From positions 62,001-126,000 of the forward strand of contig NBIV01000215.1 in the NCBI GenBank assembly GCA_003194525.1: DNA of 64,000 nt, read 5' to 3'. Positions 41,287 through 53,739 of the stretch are shown piece by piece. Both the position numbers and the translations under genes were made by a program. The DNA comes from Gracilariopsis chorda (taxonomy: Eukaryota > Rhodophyta > Florideophyceae > Gracilariales > Gracilariaceae). The stretch's first letter is position 1. Each line of letters begins with the position of its first letter. The notes below the pieces were generated by a model. The model was not told the DNA's origin, did not search any database, and was given only the letters and a program-made list of their open reading frames with translations.

Positions 41287-42461
41287 TTATAGTACTCTTT
41301 GCGTACGAATACAGAGTTGTTTGTAGCAACCTTTGGAAGAGGTGTACGAATTTTTGCTATCGAAATTACGCTTGTGCGCGTCCTGAGCATTCGTCATAGC
41401 TTTGTGAGCCATCATTACTATCGTCATTAGCCATCTTTTCCACGATTCACGGTATAAACCTGGCGAAGGGTACTTCAAGAGAGTCAATTGTGCCTAGATA
41501 GCCACGGATGGTGGGATACTGTATAATACCAACGCAAAAGGTGCAAGTGAGGTAACCCGATGAACCTGGGTATTGTAGGCATACGTGACCGCATCGGTGT
41601 ATAAGTCCCATTCCTTGGGGTGATCCGCCACATAGGATCTTAATGCATTAAGCATTGTACGATTAAATCGTTCTACCAGCACATTGATTGGGGATAATCG
41701 GTGGTGGTGAACAAGTTCTTGATCGTCGAGATTCAAAAGAAATCCTGGGAAGACTTAGAAGTGAACTGGTATCCGTTATCTGAGAGTAGATTGACGGGCG
41801 GACCGTATAATAACACCCAGTGAGTGACAAAAGCTTGTGCCTCTGCATTAGCGTTAATCCGTTTCAACGGAACTGTTCGTACCAGTTTGGAAATCCGATC
41901 GGTTATGAGAAGTAAGAACTTGTGTCCTCGAGGGGTTCGAATATGCTCTCCGAGTATATCGATGGCGACAAATTCCAGTAGTGCCGGAGCTGGGAATAAC
42001 GTTAAATTCTTAAAATACTTACGTGGCTTCAGTTTATTCTTAGCACACTCCGTACAAGAATGGCGAACTGCATAGCAATCAAATGCCATAGAAGGCCGTT
42101 ATAAGTTCCTTCTGAGGGTCAAGTATAAGTTTCGACCTCCAGAGTGAGCTCCTAACCTCACATAGTGGGATATATGTAAGACTCGCTGTTGAAATGAGTG
42201 CGGTACCACAATTTCTGGTGTAGTTTCGACCGATCTAACAAGATAGACCTCATCATTCACCGCGAACGTTATTCGATCTCCTCCATTGAGGAGTGCTCGA
42301 ATCGGCGTGCAGAACGAATCCAATTGTTGTTCACGGATCATCTCCTCCAGAGCAGTAGTTACAAATGAACCAGACGGTGGTTCTAAGCTATCGGTAGACA
42401 ATATGTCGTCACATACATCATCCGAAAGGATTTCAGCACTTCCATGTAGGTCTCCACCCAT
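41287..42461 (-). pseudogene. Integrase remnant of gypsy element 2
   Basis: There are four consecutive fragments. 42461-42099 is the pre-integrase region, with HISHYVRLGAHSGGRNLYL. 42089-41733 has CTECAKNKLKPRKYF, VAIDILGEHIRTPRGHKFLL (first Asp) and NLLSDNGYQFTSK (second Asp). 41736-41494 has INVLVERFNRTMLNALRSYV (Glu). 41487-41287 is the C-terminal helix WLMTIVMMAHKAMTNAQDAH. The catalytic triad is present, but stops and shifts separate the parts. Confidence 0.85.
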
Positions 42462-42706
42462 GAAGAATGGTATATCCAGATCCGCTCTCAGTTCTGCTTC
42501 CGCATTACTTCCCAGTCAGGATAACGGATCGGCGTGAGCATTAGAGGGTCCTTTCTTGTAAAATATATCGAAATCAAACTCCTATAGGCATAAGCGTCAA
42601 CACATCAAGTGACCGGAAGGTTCGGTGATCTCCAAAAGCCAACGGATACATGCATGATCCGTATATACCTCAGAGTGAGTACCCATAAGGTACGGCCGGA
42701 GCGTGG

Positions 42707-43863
42707 TCAATTCTCATACAATGGCAAGAAACTATTTCTCAGAAAGCGAGTAGTTACGTTCGTGCACGTATAAACTTGCCGACCAGTATTCGATGGGATT
42801 TCTAACACTTTCTTCTTGATCTGAAATAGTGCACAAGAAACCTGGTTATCACTGTCATCAGTGTCTACGTCGTAGGGGAGCCTACGTTTGGGACGAGCCA
42901 AGACTGGTGGTGAGGTAACAGCATCCACAAGCTTGGAGAAAGCAGTAGATTCTGCGTCACCAAAAGGTACCAAGTTCACTGGTTGTCTCTTGGTTAGGAG
43001 CCTGTGAAAGGGAGCTGCGATGTCCGCAAACCCGGCTAGGAGAAGTCGGTATACGCTACACAATCCAAGTAAGGATCTTTGTTCCGTATGCGTCACCGTA
43101 TTCATTGAATTCGTAAGCGATTTAACTTGAACGTCATCCACAGAGAGTTGACCAGGACGAATGACATGTCCAAGGTATTTCACAGACTCTGTAAAGAACT
43201 CGCATTTCTTCAACTTAAGAGTTATTCCTGCATCGCTCAGTACAAGAATGACGTCGCGTACATGGGTTAAGTGGTCATACGCGTTATCGGAAAACACAAT
43301 GATATCGTCCAGGTATACCAAGCACAATATCCACTTGAATCGAGCTAACAATATATGGATAGCATGTTGAACTGTAGCAGGTGCATTAGTAAGCCCGAAT
43401 GGCATCCGTTTGAACCGAAATAATCCTCGGGGACACACAAATGCGGTTTTATCGCGATCTCGTCTTGGAACCTGCCAGTAACCCCAGTTGGTGTATAAGG
43501 ATGTAAACAGCGTTGCAATCCCAAGATAGTGGAGATATTCGTCCATCCGAGAAAGTGGATAAACGTCTTTGAAGGTAACTGCATTAAGACGTCAGTAATC
43601 AATACAGAACCACCAAGATCCATCGCGTGCCAGAACCAACACGACTGGTGAAGCCCGTCACGATTGAGCGGGCCCTATCACGCTAGCGCGTAGCACCTCT
43701 CCACTTGAGATATCTCTTCTTCCCGAGCTTTGGGCCGTTTCCGGTATGGGTATTGTACGATTGGCCTTGTACCTGGAAGGAGATGAATACGGTGTACCGT
43801 TATTGTTATTTTTCCGAGTGAGCCATTATACATGGATGTAAACTCCCACAGAGCATCTTGCAA
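42707..43863 (-). pseudogene. pol: RT-RNase H remnant of gypsy element 2
   Basis: The main fragment (43546-42707, 279 aa) has KTAFVCPRGLFRFKRMPFGL, LTNAPATVQHAI, the catalytic CLVYLDDIIVFSD (YLDD), LGHVIRPGQLSVDD, and an RNase H start with DVDTDDSDNQVSCALFQ, in which the usual DAS is altered. The upstream fragment 43863-43678 supplies IVQYPYRKRPKAREEEI. The RT palm start (first catalytic Asp region) falls in a frameshifted gap. Confidence 0.85.
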
Positions 43864-44539
43864 TCTTTTGCGATATGTCCAGGGACATGATTTAGATCCT
43901 AGTTTTCCAACTTCTCGAAACAGTCTTTCTGTTCACAACCGGGCAGTGCAATACCCTTTTCGGCTTCCATTGGTACTGAATCCGAGTATTCGGTCTTCCC
44001 TTAAGCAATTTCGGCTTCGCCAGCACTCTCCCCCTCCTTAAGTTCGGCGATACCGAGAACCTCAGCAACAGGTAACCTCTTCGGAACAACTGCTGCCGGG
44101 TGTGGGAGAACGGAATTAAGTACTTGGTTTTTGACTAAGCACTGGGTGGTTTGGCCAAAGTTAGCCACCAAGACCTGAAAAGGTTTGTCGCGTTCAAACT
44201 AGATAACATTATTCGCAATTGCGAGTTAATGATTGTCGTAAAGTGAAGGTTATGGTTGAATGAAGTGCACACTATTCTGTTTGGTAACAACTGACACCCA
44301 GGTCTGTGACTCCGGCGTTATTGCAATGGACTTGCAAACAAGAAGCTTCGTGGAAACTGGATTCATATCGGTAACCTCCTGTGCGCCAGAATGCGCTTAC
44401 GCGTAGCGCGTCTCAACGGTTTCAGTACAATCGGCACGATGGATCCGTTCCCCATCTCCACTATTTTCACACGAGGGCGAATAGCTTCAACAGAGCGATC
44501 ACAGAATTCGCAACTGAATATTACCGGTGCTGCGAGCTT

Positions 44540-45064
44540 TTAGCATACAACGAATTTCAGTTGTACCAGACAGCTTCCTAGTCTCACCAGAAGTGATACA
44601 TACCCGCAGTTATTCAGCGCGTTGTTAATCGCGTCGGCGATATCCATCGTGGGTCCAAAGCGAATGTTACCGCGAAGTTTTGGCGGTACCAAATCTGCGT
44701 GGGTTAAGTTGGGGGCTGCTCCAGTATCAAGAACAGATAACTGTCGAACCATGAACTGATTGGAGAGGCCAAGGTCGGCATAAACTTTGTAGTTTCTCTT
44801 GGCCATCACCAAGAATCTATCCGGGATACGGAAATTACGGGAACGTATCCAAAGTGGAAGTAGAACCATTAACAGGTCTGAGTCAACCTCTCTTTTAGCC
44901 ATCATCCGTGTAAGAATTTTAACAGCTGGGGAGCGAAAAAGTTCTGCCTCGGGCGTCTTCAACTTTGGCTCAGAAGACGCCCCTCCCGAATTGGAAACTC
45001 TCGAGATTAGTTCATCAAAGTGGGTTGCACCAGATTTGGCAGTTGGAACACTTTTGGATACCAA
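44540..45064 (-). pseudogene. Aspartic-protease segment of gypsy element 2
   Basis: This 174-residue fragment contains VLDTGAAPNLTHADLVP, a retropepsin active-site motif (DTGA), preceded by VYADLGLSNQFMVRQL. It is flanked by stops on both sides. Confidence 0.75.
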
Positions 45065-45655
45065 TTGAACCCCATTCGCAGGTACTCCGTCTTCAACCCT
45101 GTTAAAAAGGTTAGGTGCTCGAACAGCATCTTCTGCTGATACCTGATGCAGGTATGCTCGCAGGAACTTCTGCTGTTCGTATGAAGCACTCCTAACACGA
45201 GTATTCTCCTCAGGCGTGAGGGATACGTTTTCTCCAATGATCTACAACCCTTCCCGCACGGGGAATGTCCATTTGGGTGCAACATGAGTATGTAGGTAGG
45301 AGATAGAACATATCAGCTGGGCTGAAGCATCGGATGGTCTATTGTCCACCCGACGTTGTGTTGTGTCCTTCCAACCTGAAGTGGTGTAACGCATACCGTT
45401 GTTTGCGTAAGTGAATGGAGTGACCAGAAATCGAACGCCTCAATAACACGCAGGGTCTCTCTCCGCGATCGGCGTAGATTTTGATTGGAGATCATAGTTC
45501 CCAACGAGTCTGAGTCATTTCCAGCAAAATTGATGTTGTCGTTATCACTGGTTGTGGTTCAATCTCGCATTAGCGATACAGACGATGATTTTTCTACTTG
45601 AAGAGCTCTCGAAGGTCGAGTGTTCGAAGTACTTCGAGCACGATAAGTATCACCC

Positions 45656-47062
45656 TCAGCTTGGACAAAATTGAACCAATTCGAGGGAGGTAACTCTCCG
45701 TTTCTCTTCGAAATGGTGGGCAACCAAAGCTCTGATGGCAGCATCAAGACCATCCAAAAACATGATGCCGCGTTGCTGGGTGGAATACAAGTTACCACAA
45801 CGGTGAAATGACGTATTCAAACGAGTCCAATAAACCGATTCGGTGTTCCCTGGCTTCTGCCTTGTATTGCAGCAAGCGATTATCGCATATTGTATAGCAT
45901 TAACAGTTGCGTAGGACCTGGGAAGATATTGAACCGTTTCTGACCAACAGTTTACCTCACCCTCCGAGGCACGGGAAGATCTACGAATGGAATTGAACTG
46001 ATTTTCAGCCATACCGGTTAGAAAGTACGGTAGGGCGACATAAGCTTGTGCTTCACTCATTTCGAGGATATCAGCCTCCTAAACGATCTTTGCGAGGAGT
46101 TCAAGAACCAACATTTGGTCTTCACCAGTGAGCCGCTTCCATACGGTGAGACTCATTCCTTTGATATAATCCCTGACTTTTCCAGTTCCTTATGACGATC
46201 GATCATTCGATGAATCCTTGAGGCGATAGTATCAATACTATAACAGTTTCCTGAAAAGCGGATTCGTCGGCTTCAGCTCTTTAAGCGTAAGGTGGCGCCG
46301 TCCATTCTCGCCAGAGTGAATAACTTCCTAAGGGTGGTACGTTGCCTTAGAACGTGTCGCACGAGATCTCCCATGATCGATATTGGAAATCGATGAATCT
46401 GAAGACGAATAACTCGAATGATTGTCAAAGTCTGAAACTGATGAATCTGAATGGATGCGAACTCCCTTTTGGGATTTACGGTAACTTCATTTGCAGGAGT
46501 AGTGAATCGAACCAACCGATGCATCTTCTTCTTGAGCATGTGTGTCCACGGCTTCACCCACAAGGATTGTTTCTTCAAGAATATCCAGACGCGAGGGGAT
46601 TCGAATTGCCTCTTCACGAACTTTATCTTTAAATATCTGATAACCCTTCATAAAAGAATCGGGTGTACCAAAATGTGCCAAAATGTAATTCAAATCCTGT
46701 CTCAAACAACGTAGATGGTTAGAGACGTCCTGAACCTGGGTGTCTTGAACCTTACGCCTAAGCTCAGTTACACTCTGTATGAGTTCCAAATGTGTCGCAG
46801 CAGCGATTTCCAGGCAATATTGAGGCTAAAATAACTCCAAAGCAACATTGAGACCTGGAATAACCGCTGAAGGTGTCTAAACCACAGGTTGATTAATAAT
46901 TGCCACTTCTCGCTGACCTGAAGCAGCAGAGAATGCGCTCCAAGCATCCGGAAAGACCTGACCAGTAGATGAATTCTCGACGGTAAAACAACGCGAAAGC
47001 GGTGCAGCAGGCTGAGGAACGCCTGAAGATCCTGCACAAGAACCTTTAGAGGGCGGTGGCAT
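45656..47062 (-). pseudogene. gag: Gag remnant of gypsy element 2
   Basis: It starts at 47062 and is interrupted by a TAG at 46877-46879 and a second stop, then reopens in the same frame (46789-46487: MELIQSVTELRRKVQDTQ, DLNYILAHFGTPDSFMKGY). A capsid-like segment in 46060-45656 (YVALPYFLTGMAENQFNSI, then YWTRLNTSFHRCGNLY) fits a Ty3/gypsy gag C-terminal half. A GHSPCGKGC knuckle-like fragment follows near 45285-45240. It is clearly non-functional. Confidence 0.65.
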
Positions 47063-48300
47063 TTCTCAAGTAGCCAATCAATCCACTCAGAGTACTGAAG
47101 AGCTCAATTACGAGATATCCGAAGAACGGAGCACAAATCCCAAAACAAATCTTCACCGAGATCACTCGAACACCATCTGATGGTCCACCTGATCACCAGT
47201 TCTTTGACTCCACGTGAGTCATCCTTCTTCGACTTGAACAAATTACGGTTATTCCGTAGAATTAATCACACAGGGGTCAAGCTTTCTATGTTGGGAGACC
47301 ACTTGTAGTGCAAAACTCGAAGGTTGGGTATCACACTCAATTTGTCTGGGGCCTTGCTCCCTGTGGAGGCAGACACATTGACCGAGCCCTCTGTATACCT
47401 GTAATACGAGCGTAACGTCTTAGATTTTTTTGGATAGACCACAGAGGTGGATAAAGAAAGGTGAAACAGAGCCAGAAAGACGGTTAAACAAGAGACTGGT
47501 GTGCCACGCGATGCGGCGGTTTAGAATATACCCAGTGAAGGGTGCCTTCCGAAAACGGGGATAACCACCCGGCAGGTCCTGCGGAAAGTGGAAACACACC
47601 CGACGGAGGGTGCACATGCACGGGATGTAGCGGACAAATTACCCAATCCAGTGGCAATACCAGTACCAACCGGTAGGTAAATGTCACACGACAATTATAA
47701 AACAGAGTATCTGTATGCTTACCAAGCGGTTGAATTGAGCGAAATGAATGCGGAGACCCTGCGTGAGGAGTAGTACACTGTGCAAAGACATCAAAAACGA
47801 GAGCCAGATACTTCAGGTCAATCTAAACAGTTATAAATGACCGAAGTCTCGGGGTTACTTTACTTAGTGCTCGCGACGATGAAGTCGCGCTAACCTCAAT
47901 AGGTACACTACCAAAAAAAATTAAAATAATGAACTAAAGTAATCCAAATCTTCTCAGGTCCACACACCGTGCTAGACCAGTGTCAGGCGCTCTGATGGGT
48001 CAACCAAAGTAAGACATAACACCACAGCATGGTGCTGTCGCACATGCGCACACGCGTCCAGTCATCCTGCAATACGTTCTAGAGTTCTACCTTCCTAGGT
48101 GAAACTTCACATAGTAAAACATCCCATTGGCTTCAACTCGTACGAATTCAACTCATATACGGTTAAACCGTCACAGTAACCACGTCATACTCCTATGAGT
48201 AGAATCATCGCAATATCCATGCCTTTTGCGATGCCACACACAGATGTGTGCTAGCTCTTCCAACACACATCCAGCTACCACTTTGGCTTAGAATGAGAAA
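47063..48300. other. LTR-like DNA upstream of gypsy element 2
   Basis: There is no coding potential. A ~55-bp block at about 47560-47615 (CACCCGGCAGGTCCTGCGGA…GACGGAGGGTG) recurs at about 53925-53975, and weaker similarity follows (gtccacacac and cacgcgtcca blocks near 47960-48060 and 54310-54420). This is what an LTR of element 2 with a related copy inside the Helitron would look like. The boundaries are uncertain. Confidence 0.4.
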
Positions 48301-48309
48301 GCAGAAACG

Positions 48310-48700
48310 ACCGGAAGGTTCAATACGTGTAGTTGTTTCTGGACAAACAGAAAGATGATTAGTACAGTTCCTATGATCTACTAAGAAACATAAAAAGCAA
48401 ATACATCTCTCCTTTATATATATTTCTACTGGAAGTAGAGAGTAGTTGTTGATTGAACGAAGGCGTTGCGCCAATAACATTCCTTGCACACCTCCTTCAG
48501 CGGGTGCAAAAACGTTGCCATTCAAAACATTCACCACCACCAAGAGCATCAGCAGCCGCAGCAACGTTCAGAAGTCATTGGCTGCTGCTATATGTTAACT
48601 GCCGCTCTGTTCATTTGCCGGCATTACAGTAAATGACAGTAAGTGACTGCAATGCCAGCCACTCAGCAGTAGGCAGAATGCCCCACGTGGCTCGCAAGTA
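48310..48700 (+). repeat. Isolated unit of the ~450-bp repeat on the 5' side of the Helitron
   Basis: It shares aaggcgttgcgccaata, the ccttcagc...gtgcaaaaa segment, the attcacaacattcacca-like segment, the gctgctgctatatgtt block and the downstream agtgcaatgccagcc segment with the array at 55218-56651. Confidence 0.7.
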
Positions 48701-49435
48701 GTGCTGAGCCCTTGCAGCATGCTTCACAGACATAAATACTGCACTGGTGCAGTGCAAAAACCATCTCCCTTGCTGACCCTAACCAGTATTTTCCCTCTCA
48801 CTTCAGGCTTCGCAAATAGCGCAGTGTTGTACGCTTTTGCTGCTTTGGGCACTTCTGCTGACCTGGGACCTATGGAAGGACGAGCTCGTAGGCAGGTCAC
48901 CATAAAAAGGACCCACTGAGTACCAGGGATCTGGGAAATGTCAGGTGCGCCTCCGTGGGATATTGGACGTTTAACGGCGATCAGGAGGTCTGAGGGCTTC
49001 CTGGACCTAACAACAGCATGACTTGCAGAGTCAGGGACGGCCGCCGTGCCGTAACCATTGGACCCGGAAAGCTCACTTCAGTGTGTGAGTAAAGGCAGAC
49101 CAATCTTTTCAAACGGACGCGGGTTAAACAAAAAACGGTTTTAACCCCAGCTGGGAACACTCCGCCAATCATATTCTGACCGAAGTGTGTCAAGAGTCCC
49201 CGTGCTACGCATGGCTACATCAGGGAAATATAACTCTTTCAGCAATTTTTTAATTGCTCATGCAAATAGGCCCGCTGGGTGCAAAGAAACAAAATGCAAC
49301 CACGTTTTTCACTTTCAACTTTGTTTTATATTGCTAACTATTGTAAAACTCCGGCACATTTTCTAGCGGTTTAAGAAATTAGAATTGTTGTTTCTAATTT
49401 TTGTAAATTACCGTGACGCGAGGAGGTCCCCCTCT
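48701..49435. other. No recognisable gene
   Basis: Only short frames occur. It is AT-rich near 49200-49410, between the isolated 450-bp unit and the minisatellite. Confidence 0.4.
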
Positions 49436-49439
49436 GAGC

Positions 49440-49705
49440 GCCGGCGAACCAGGGCTAAATTCGAGAGGTGCTAGAGCGAGTTCTGGAGGTACCAAAGCCA
49501 AGCCTTGTGGCGACAGAGCCAAATCTGGCGGTTCCAGAGGCAATACCAGGGGTGCTAGAGAAAATGATGGAGGTGCCGAAGAGAATTCTGGAGCTGTCAG
49601 AGAGAGTTCCAGAGGTGTGAAAGAGACTTGTGGAGATGTCTGAGGCAATAGTGTACGTGTGAGAGCCAATTTCGGGGGTGCTAGAGCCACTTCTGCAGCG
49701 CCCAA
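49440..49705. repeat. Degenerate ~21-bp minisatellite
   Basis: A GGTGCTAGAG(A/C)xAATTCTGG-type unit is repeated about 12 times with substitutions. The 21-bp period keeps open frames on both strands (GGARENSGG-like heptads on plus, LALAPPEL-like heptads on minus), which explains those frames without a gene. Confidence 0.8.
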
Positions 49706-49872
49706 GGTGAATTAAGGCGTTGTAAGGCAAAAAGGCGGAGGTCCTCACAAATAAAAGCCACGGAGCACGGCAAGGAGCTGATGAAATGTGAAGAGTACCA
49801 GTTCCTTTTACTCCAGACGAAGTTCAAATAAATGAGAATGGAGCCCACCTGCAAGGCCTCATTGTTGTAGCC

Positions 49873-50340
49873 GTGGAAGAAGACGAAATTACTTGTGCAC
49901 CTACGTCCGTCGCTGGAGCAAAGGGGTCCTTTTCAACGGCGCTAACAAATTCTTACCAAATACATGGATTTTTAGAGGTTTTGAGAGAACTTCCAACTCC
50001 CATACCTCCACCTCTGGTGCCCTTCTCTCCCACCGATGCCTGCAGAACAGATGCCCGATCCAATGGCAGTGGAAGACGACAAGATCAATCCTACGTCCCC
50101 ACATCTGCCGCAGCAGCCTGCTGTGTCGCAAGCTCAAGAGGAAGAACAGATGCCCGTTCTTATGGAAAAGGACGGAATCACTTCTGCTTCCTCACAGCCA
50201 CCGCAACAGCCTGCTCTTCCACAAGATGAAAAGAAGAAGAGCAGATGCCTGTCCGCATAGAGGTTGAACAGGACCAGATCACTCTTGCTCCCCTACAGCC
50301 ACCAGTGCAGCAGCCGCAGCAACTGTGGCAGCCACTGCAG
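49873..50340 (+). repeat. ~95-102-bp imperfect tandem repeat, Gln/Pro-rich coding
   Basis: CAGATGCCC recurs at 50046 and 50148, and CAGATGCCT at 50242. The plus frame 50036-50260 reads EEQMPVLMEKDGITSASSQP-type units of about 32-34 residues, interrupted at a TAG (50258-50260). It could be the low-complexity N-terminal part of the Helitron protein, or an independent minisatellite. Confidence 0.65.
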
Positions 50341-50936
50341 TAGCTTGATACGATGATGATGCAGTCTGCCTGGCGTCTGGAACGAGAAATATGTTGCGTA
50401 TACTATGCATAGGATCCCATGGCAGCTCAGACATGGAATGATGTAGTGATCTGTGGAAGTGTGCCCGAGTTTCACACGCTTCCCAATACCCGTACCTGAA
50501 CTGGACATTGAACATTCATAGCGTCAAGTATTGCGGTTGTGTTTTGCTCGTCATACAGACCACAGAAGTGGGATGTAGAGTGGGAATCATTTTGTGATAG
50601 GGCATCCCGTTTCGCCGAAGGCGTAGCAATGAGTTACCGGGCAGTCATTATCGCCTGAGAGCCTTTCAAAACCTTTTTCTCAACTTCAATGCACTACTCG
50701 CGATGACACAAGCGTTGATGGGCGTGTTGTATGTGAGGTGAGGCGGTGCTTCCTTTCTCAGACTTGAGGGCAGCGCAGCTCTAGATCTCCCCACGCAGAA
50801 CGAGAATAACACGTGCTACAGCTTTCTGTGTGGTACCGGTCCGCCTTTTCTGAATCCATATCACTATGCGCATGCAAATCTGCATGCTTTCATTGAAGAC
50901 ATCAACTTAAAAGAAATTTTACGTAAGTTGTAAGAT

Positions 50937-53130
50937 ATGATCCAGGCGAAGGCAGACGTGGTGCGTGAGCATAACCGATCCAGGCTTAGCATGCACCAAC
51001 AACAGAAAAAGATGGAGAGCATCGTGCATATTAGGATGCAAGCAGCAGAACCTGGAGTTGTCGTACGTGGCTACGCAGGAACCCAAATTGCTCCAATCAG
51101 TACTCTTCAGGCAGGTGCAAGTTTTCTCCCTAGAGATGGTCCTTGTAGGAGGCCAACCATGGGGAGAACTCTCTTCATGTATCGGACTGGGCTATATCAA
51201 GTAAAGTCCCAAGTACCGCACTTTGTAGAAGAAACCGTAACAGAACAGCACAACGTAACGACAGCTGTTGCTGATGCAGCTGGAGCTCTGGCGACTGGAA
51301 ATTGCCACGAACACTGCACAAGTGCGGTACAGACTTCTAAAACCGGCATCCGAACTTGCAGAGAGACACAATTTCCCTCTTCTCTACCCGTACAGCTATG
51401 AGCACGAAACGTTTGAAACCGGCATGTTTGTAAACCAAAGAACTCTAAAAAGCAAGACCCAGTTCCCAGCGTTAACGAATGGAAGCTCTGAAATCTCACT
51501 TGGGATGAGAACGTTAAGCAACGTCTGTACTCCGACAACATCCTTCTGAACAGTGGACCATTGATGCAGATGTGGATACTTCCCACCCTTACGAACATTG
51601 AGGACATGCAAATGCGTTTCATGTAGAAAAAACAACAGGTAAGCATTGGTCAAGGGCAACAGATTCAGCAACCACAACAGCAAGCAGGAAATGTGTCATC
51701 ATCCCAGTTCGTGCAAATGGGACGGATTCTTCAGCCTGATTACTTGGTCAACTGAGCAGCATAACGGAAGAACAAACGCATGGATTTGCAGGCGATCTTA
51801 GCTCAAAGAGGGGAGTCTTCTCTTCATTACTATCACATGAACATCTGGCGAGAGGACATCAAACGCTTTGGGATGGACGCCAGCAATCGTAGAACATTCA
51901 TGGCACAGAGTAACCGCCCTCGACCGTTTGAACGAGAGGATCTGATTAGGAAAGTGTAAAACCAGTACGCCAATAACATCATGAAGTACTTGGAGAAGAA
52001 CTCAGAGAACATCTTTGGAATGAGGTGCTTAAGGCGTACATCAAATTTTGAGTTTCAAGAACGCAATGTGTCTCATCACCGCATGCTCGTGTGGCTCGAC
52101 TAGGGCGTGATTGAAGATTTTGTTGTGATTGAGGAGCTGGTTGGTGCAGGAGTGCTCCTTACCGGTTAATAAGATGCACTGCGTGCCCTCACTCGTTCTA
52201 TGCACAGGTATAGACACTGCTTCCGTTGCCGGAATTGAGCTGGGCGGTGCAAGTTTGGATATGACAGCAACATGATAATGCCAGAGACCTACATTGAAGA
52301 AGGCAAACATTGCGTTATCTATAGCAGTAGAAGGGCAAAAGACCTCAAGGTTGTGCCCTACAACCCAAAACTGACCAACAAGTACCGGTACCATATCAAT
52401 GTGGAACGCCCGCAAACGGGAGGCGCAGTGGCTCAACTGATGGAGTACTCCTTTAAATAGCCCAAAACTCAGTAATTGGTCCTCAATTTGAGTGCTACTA
52501 ATCCGACAGGCGTGTGGAACGAGCACTAACAATAGTCAAAAGTGCAAAACGACTTTCGTGCATATATGCGTGCGCGTGTGGTGGGCGCCGTCAAAGTAGC
52601 TTGGAGAATTTTTGAGTTTTGCCATGTGCACATAATACCTAAAGCACAGCTACTGGTTATTCGCATGGAAGGAAAGCGCACAATTCTCCTCCGAGGTCCA
52701 AAACAGCTCCATTCTTTATCGCAGCCGTCTTCGTTGGAAAGATACTTTGTAGTGCCCGAAGCATATGCAAACCTCCAAACCTCGATTAACTTTCGTATTC
52801 TGAAAAGACCCGTTTTTATGGCACAATTACATCCGTTTCCTTAATCAACACGACAAATACAGCACTCAGGTGCCCACTGACCACTGCGACTCACCCATGT
52901 ATTTTGTAGAGTGCACTGAGGACGAGGATTGCGTTGCGAGTATCAGAGGTATTTCACCGTCTGATGTTGAGCTCTTTGCTCTTCGCTTGCAGCTCATGAA
53001 TTACGACTGTAGCTCTCCTGAAGAGGCAAAGACGTTCAGCGGACAGCAGTATGAAATATATCTCTAAAATGCGATTGCAAGCGGACTGCTCGCAGACAGA
53101 TCCGAGTATGATATTGCGTTTCGAAAATCA
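50937..53130 (+). pseudogene. Helitron Rep (HUH) half, decayed
   Basis: Segments in order are ERHNFPLLYPYSYEHETF (about 51360), HYYHMNIWREDIKRFGMD (about 51825), FEFQERNVSHHRMLVWLD (about 52050), VVPYNPKLTNKYRYHINVE and VAQLMEYSFK (52345-52460), FRAYMRARVVGAVKVAWRIF EFC (52551-52620), and ELFALRLQLMNYDC and SGLLADRSEYDIAF (52970-53125). The second His of the HUH pair (PHAH in typical elements) is Arg here. Each block sits where it should along a Helitron protein, but in shifting frames with stops. Confidence 0.82.
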
Positions 53131-53159
53131 TTGCAGATCTAAAGCACTTCCTCTAAGCT

Positions 53160-53735
53160 ATGACGTCTGATCGTTACACTACATCGAAAAGGCGCCTACC
53201 CAGATAAAATGGCCATCGAGGACTAAGAGACGCTTCGTAGCGACATAAATACAAAGGATGAGCAGCAAAAGAAATCATTAGATGTATCGACGCATGGTGG
53301 AGATCTCATACCGGCACAGTGATGAATATTACGCGATCACAGCCTCTCCTCCGAACACCTACATCAGGATGAGGCAGCACTGACTGAGACGAATCAAGTT
53401 AAAATAATTCAAGACGCGCATGTTCCGGGAAATGCCTCAACTTTGCATTCAAGACATGCGGCGTTAAAATCTCGCCAATGACAAGTCATAGACGCCTTCA
53501 TTGCCACATTGCAACAATGACAAGCGCTGCAAATGTGAAAAATCACTCCTAAAAAGATATGTTTTGTGCAAGGATCCGCTGTTACGTGTCATTGTACCCA
53601 ACAAAAGATTAACCAACGCTCCACTACCAAGAAAAATACCGTTGGTACGCAAAATGCGGAGCAATATCTCTAGGCGGGAAATACTCTCAAGTTGTTCACT
53701 GCCTTGTTCTCTTGTGAAATAGGCGCAGCGGGAGG
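53160..53735 (+). pseudogene. Helitron helicase start, strongly decayed
   Basis: One plus frame reads HRKGAYPDKMAIED, TLRSDINTKDEQQKKSLDVS, then QQVIDAFIATLQQ and ICFVQGSAVTCHCTQQKI. The last string aligns with a Pif1-type Walker A (FxxGxAGTGKT) in which key Gly and Lys positions are replaced. The assignment depends on position between the Rep half and the helicase C-terminus. Confidence 0.4.
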
Positions 53736-53739
53736 GCTC

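Larger units (their letters stand above)
40881..47062 (-). mobile_element. Heavily decayed Ty3/gypsy retrotransposon 2
   Basis: The minus strand carries, in order, gag fragments (47062-45656), a protease segment (45064-44540), RT/RNase H (43863-42707) and integrase (42461-41287), each in separate frames with many stops. The lineage differs from the other two gypsy elements judging by motif wording. Gag begins with MPPPSKGSCAGSSGVPQP at 47062. LTR-like DNA lies upstream (about 47.1-48.2 kb). Confidence 0.85.

Noticed and set aside
49394-49705. 103-residue minus frame of LALAPPEL-like heptads
   Set aside because: It is fully explained by the 21-bp minisatellite, which keeps frames open on both strands.
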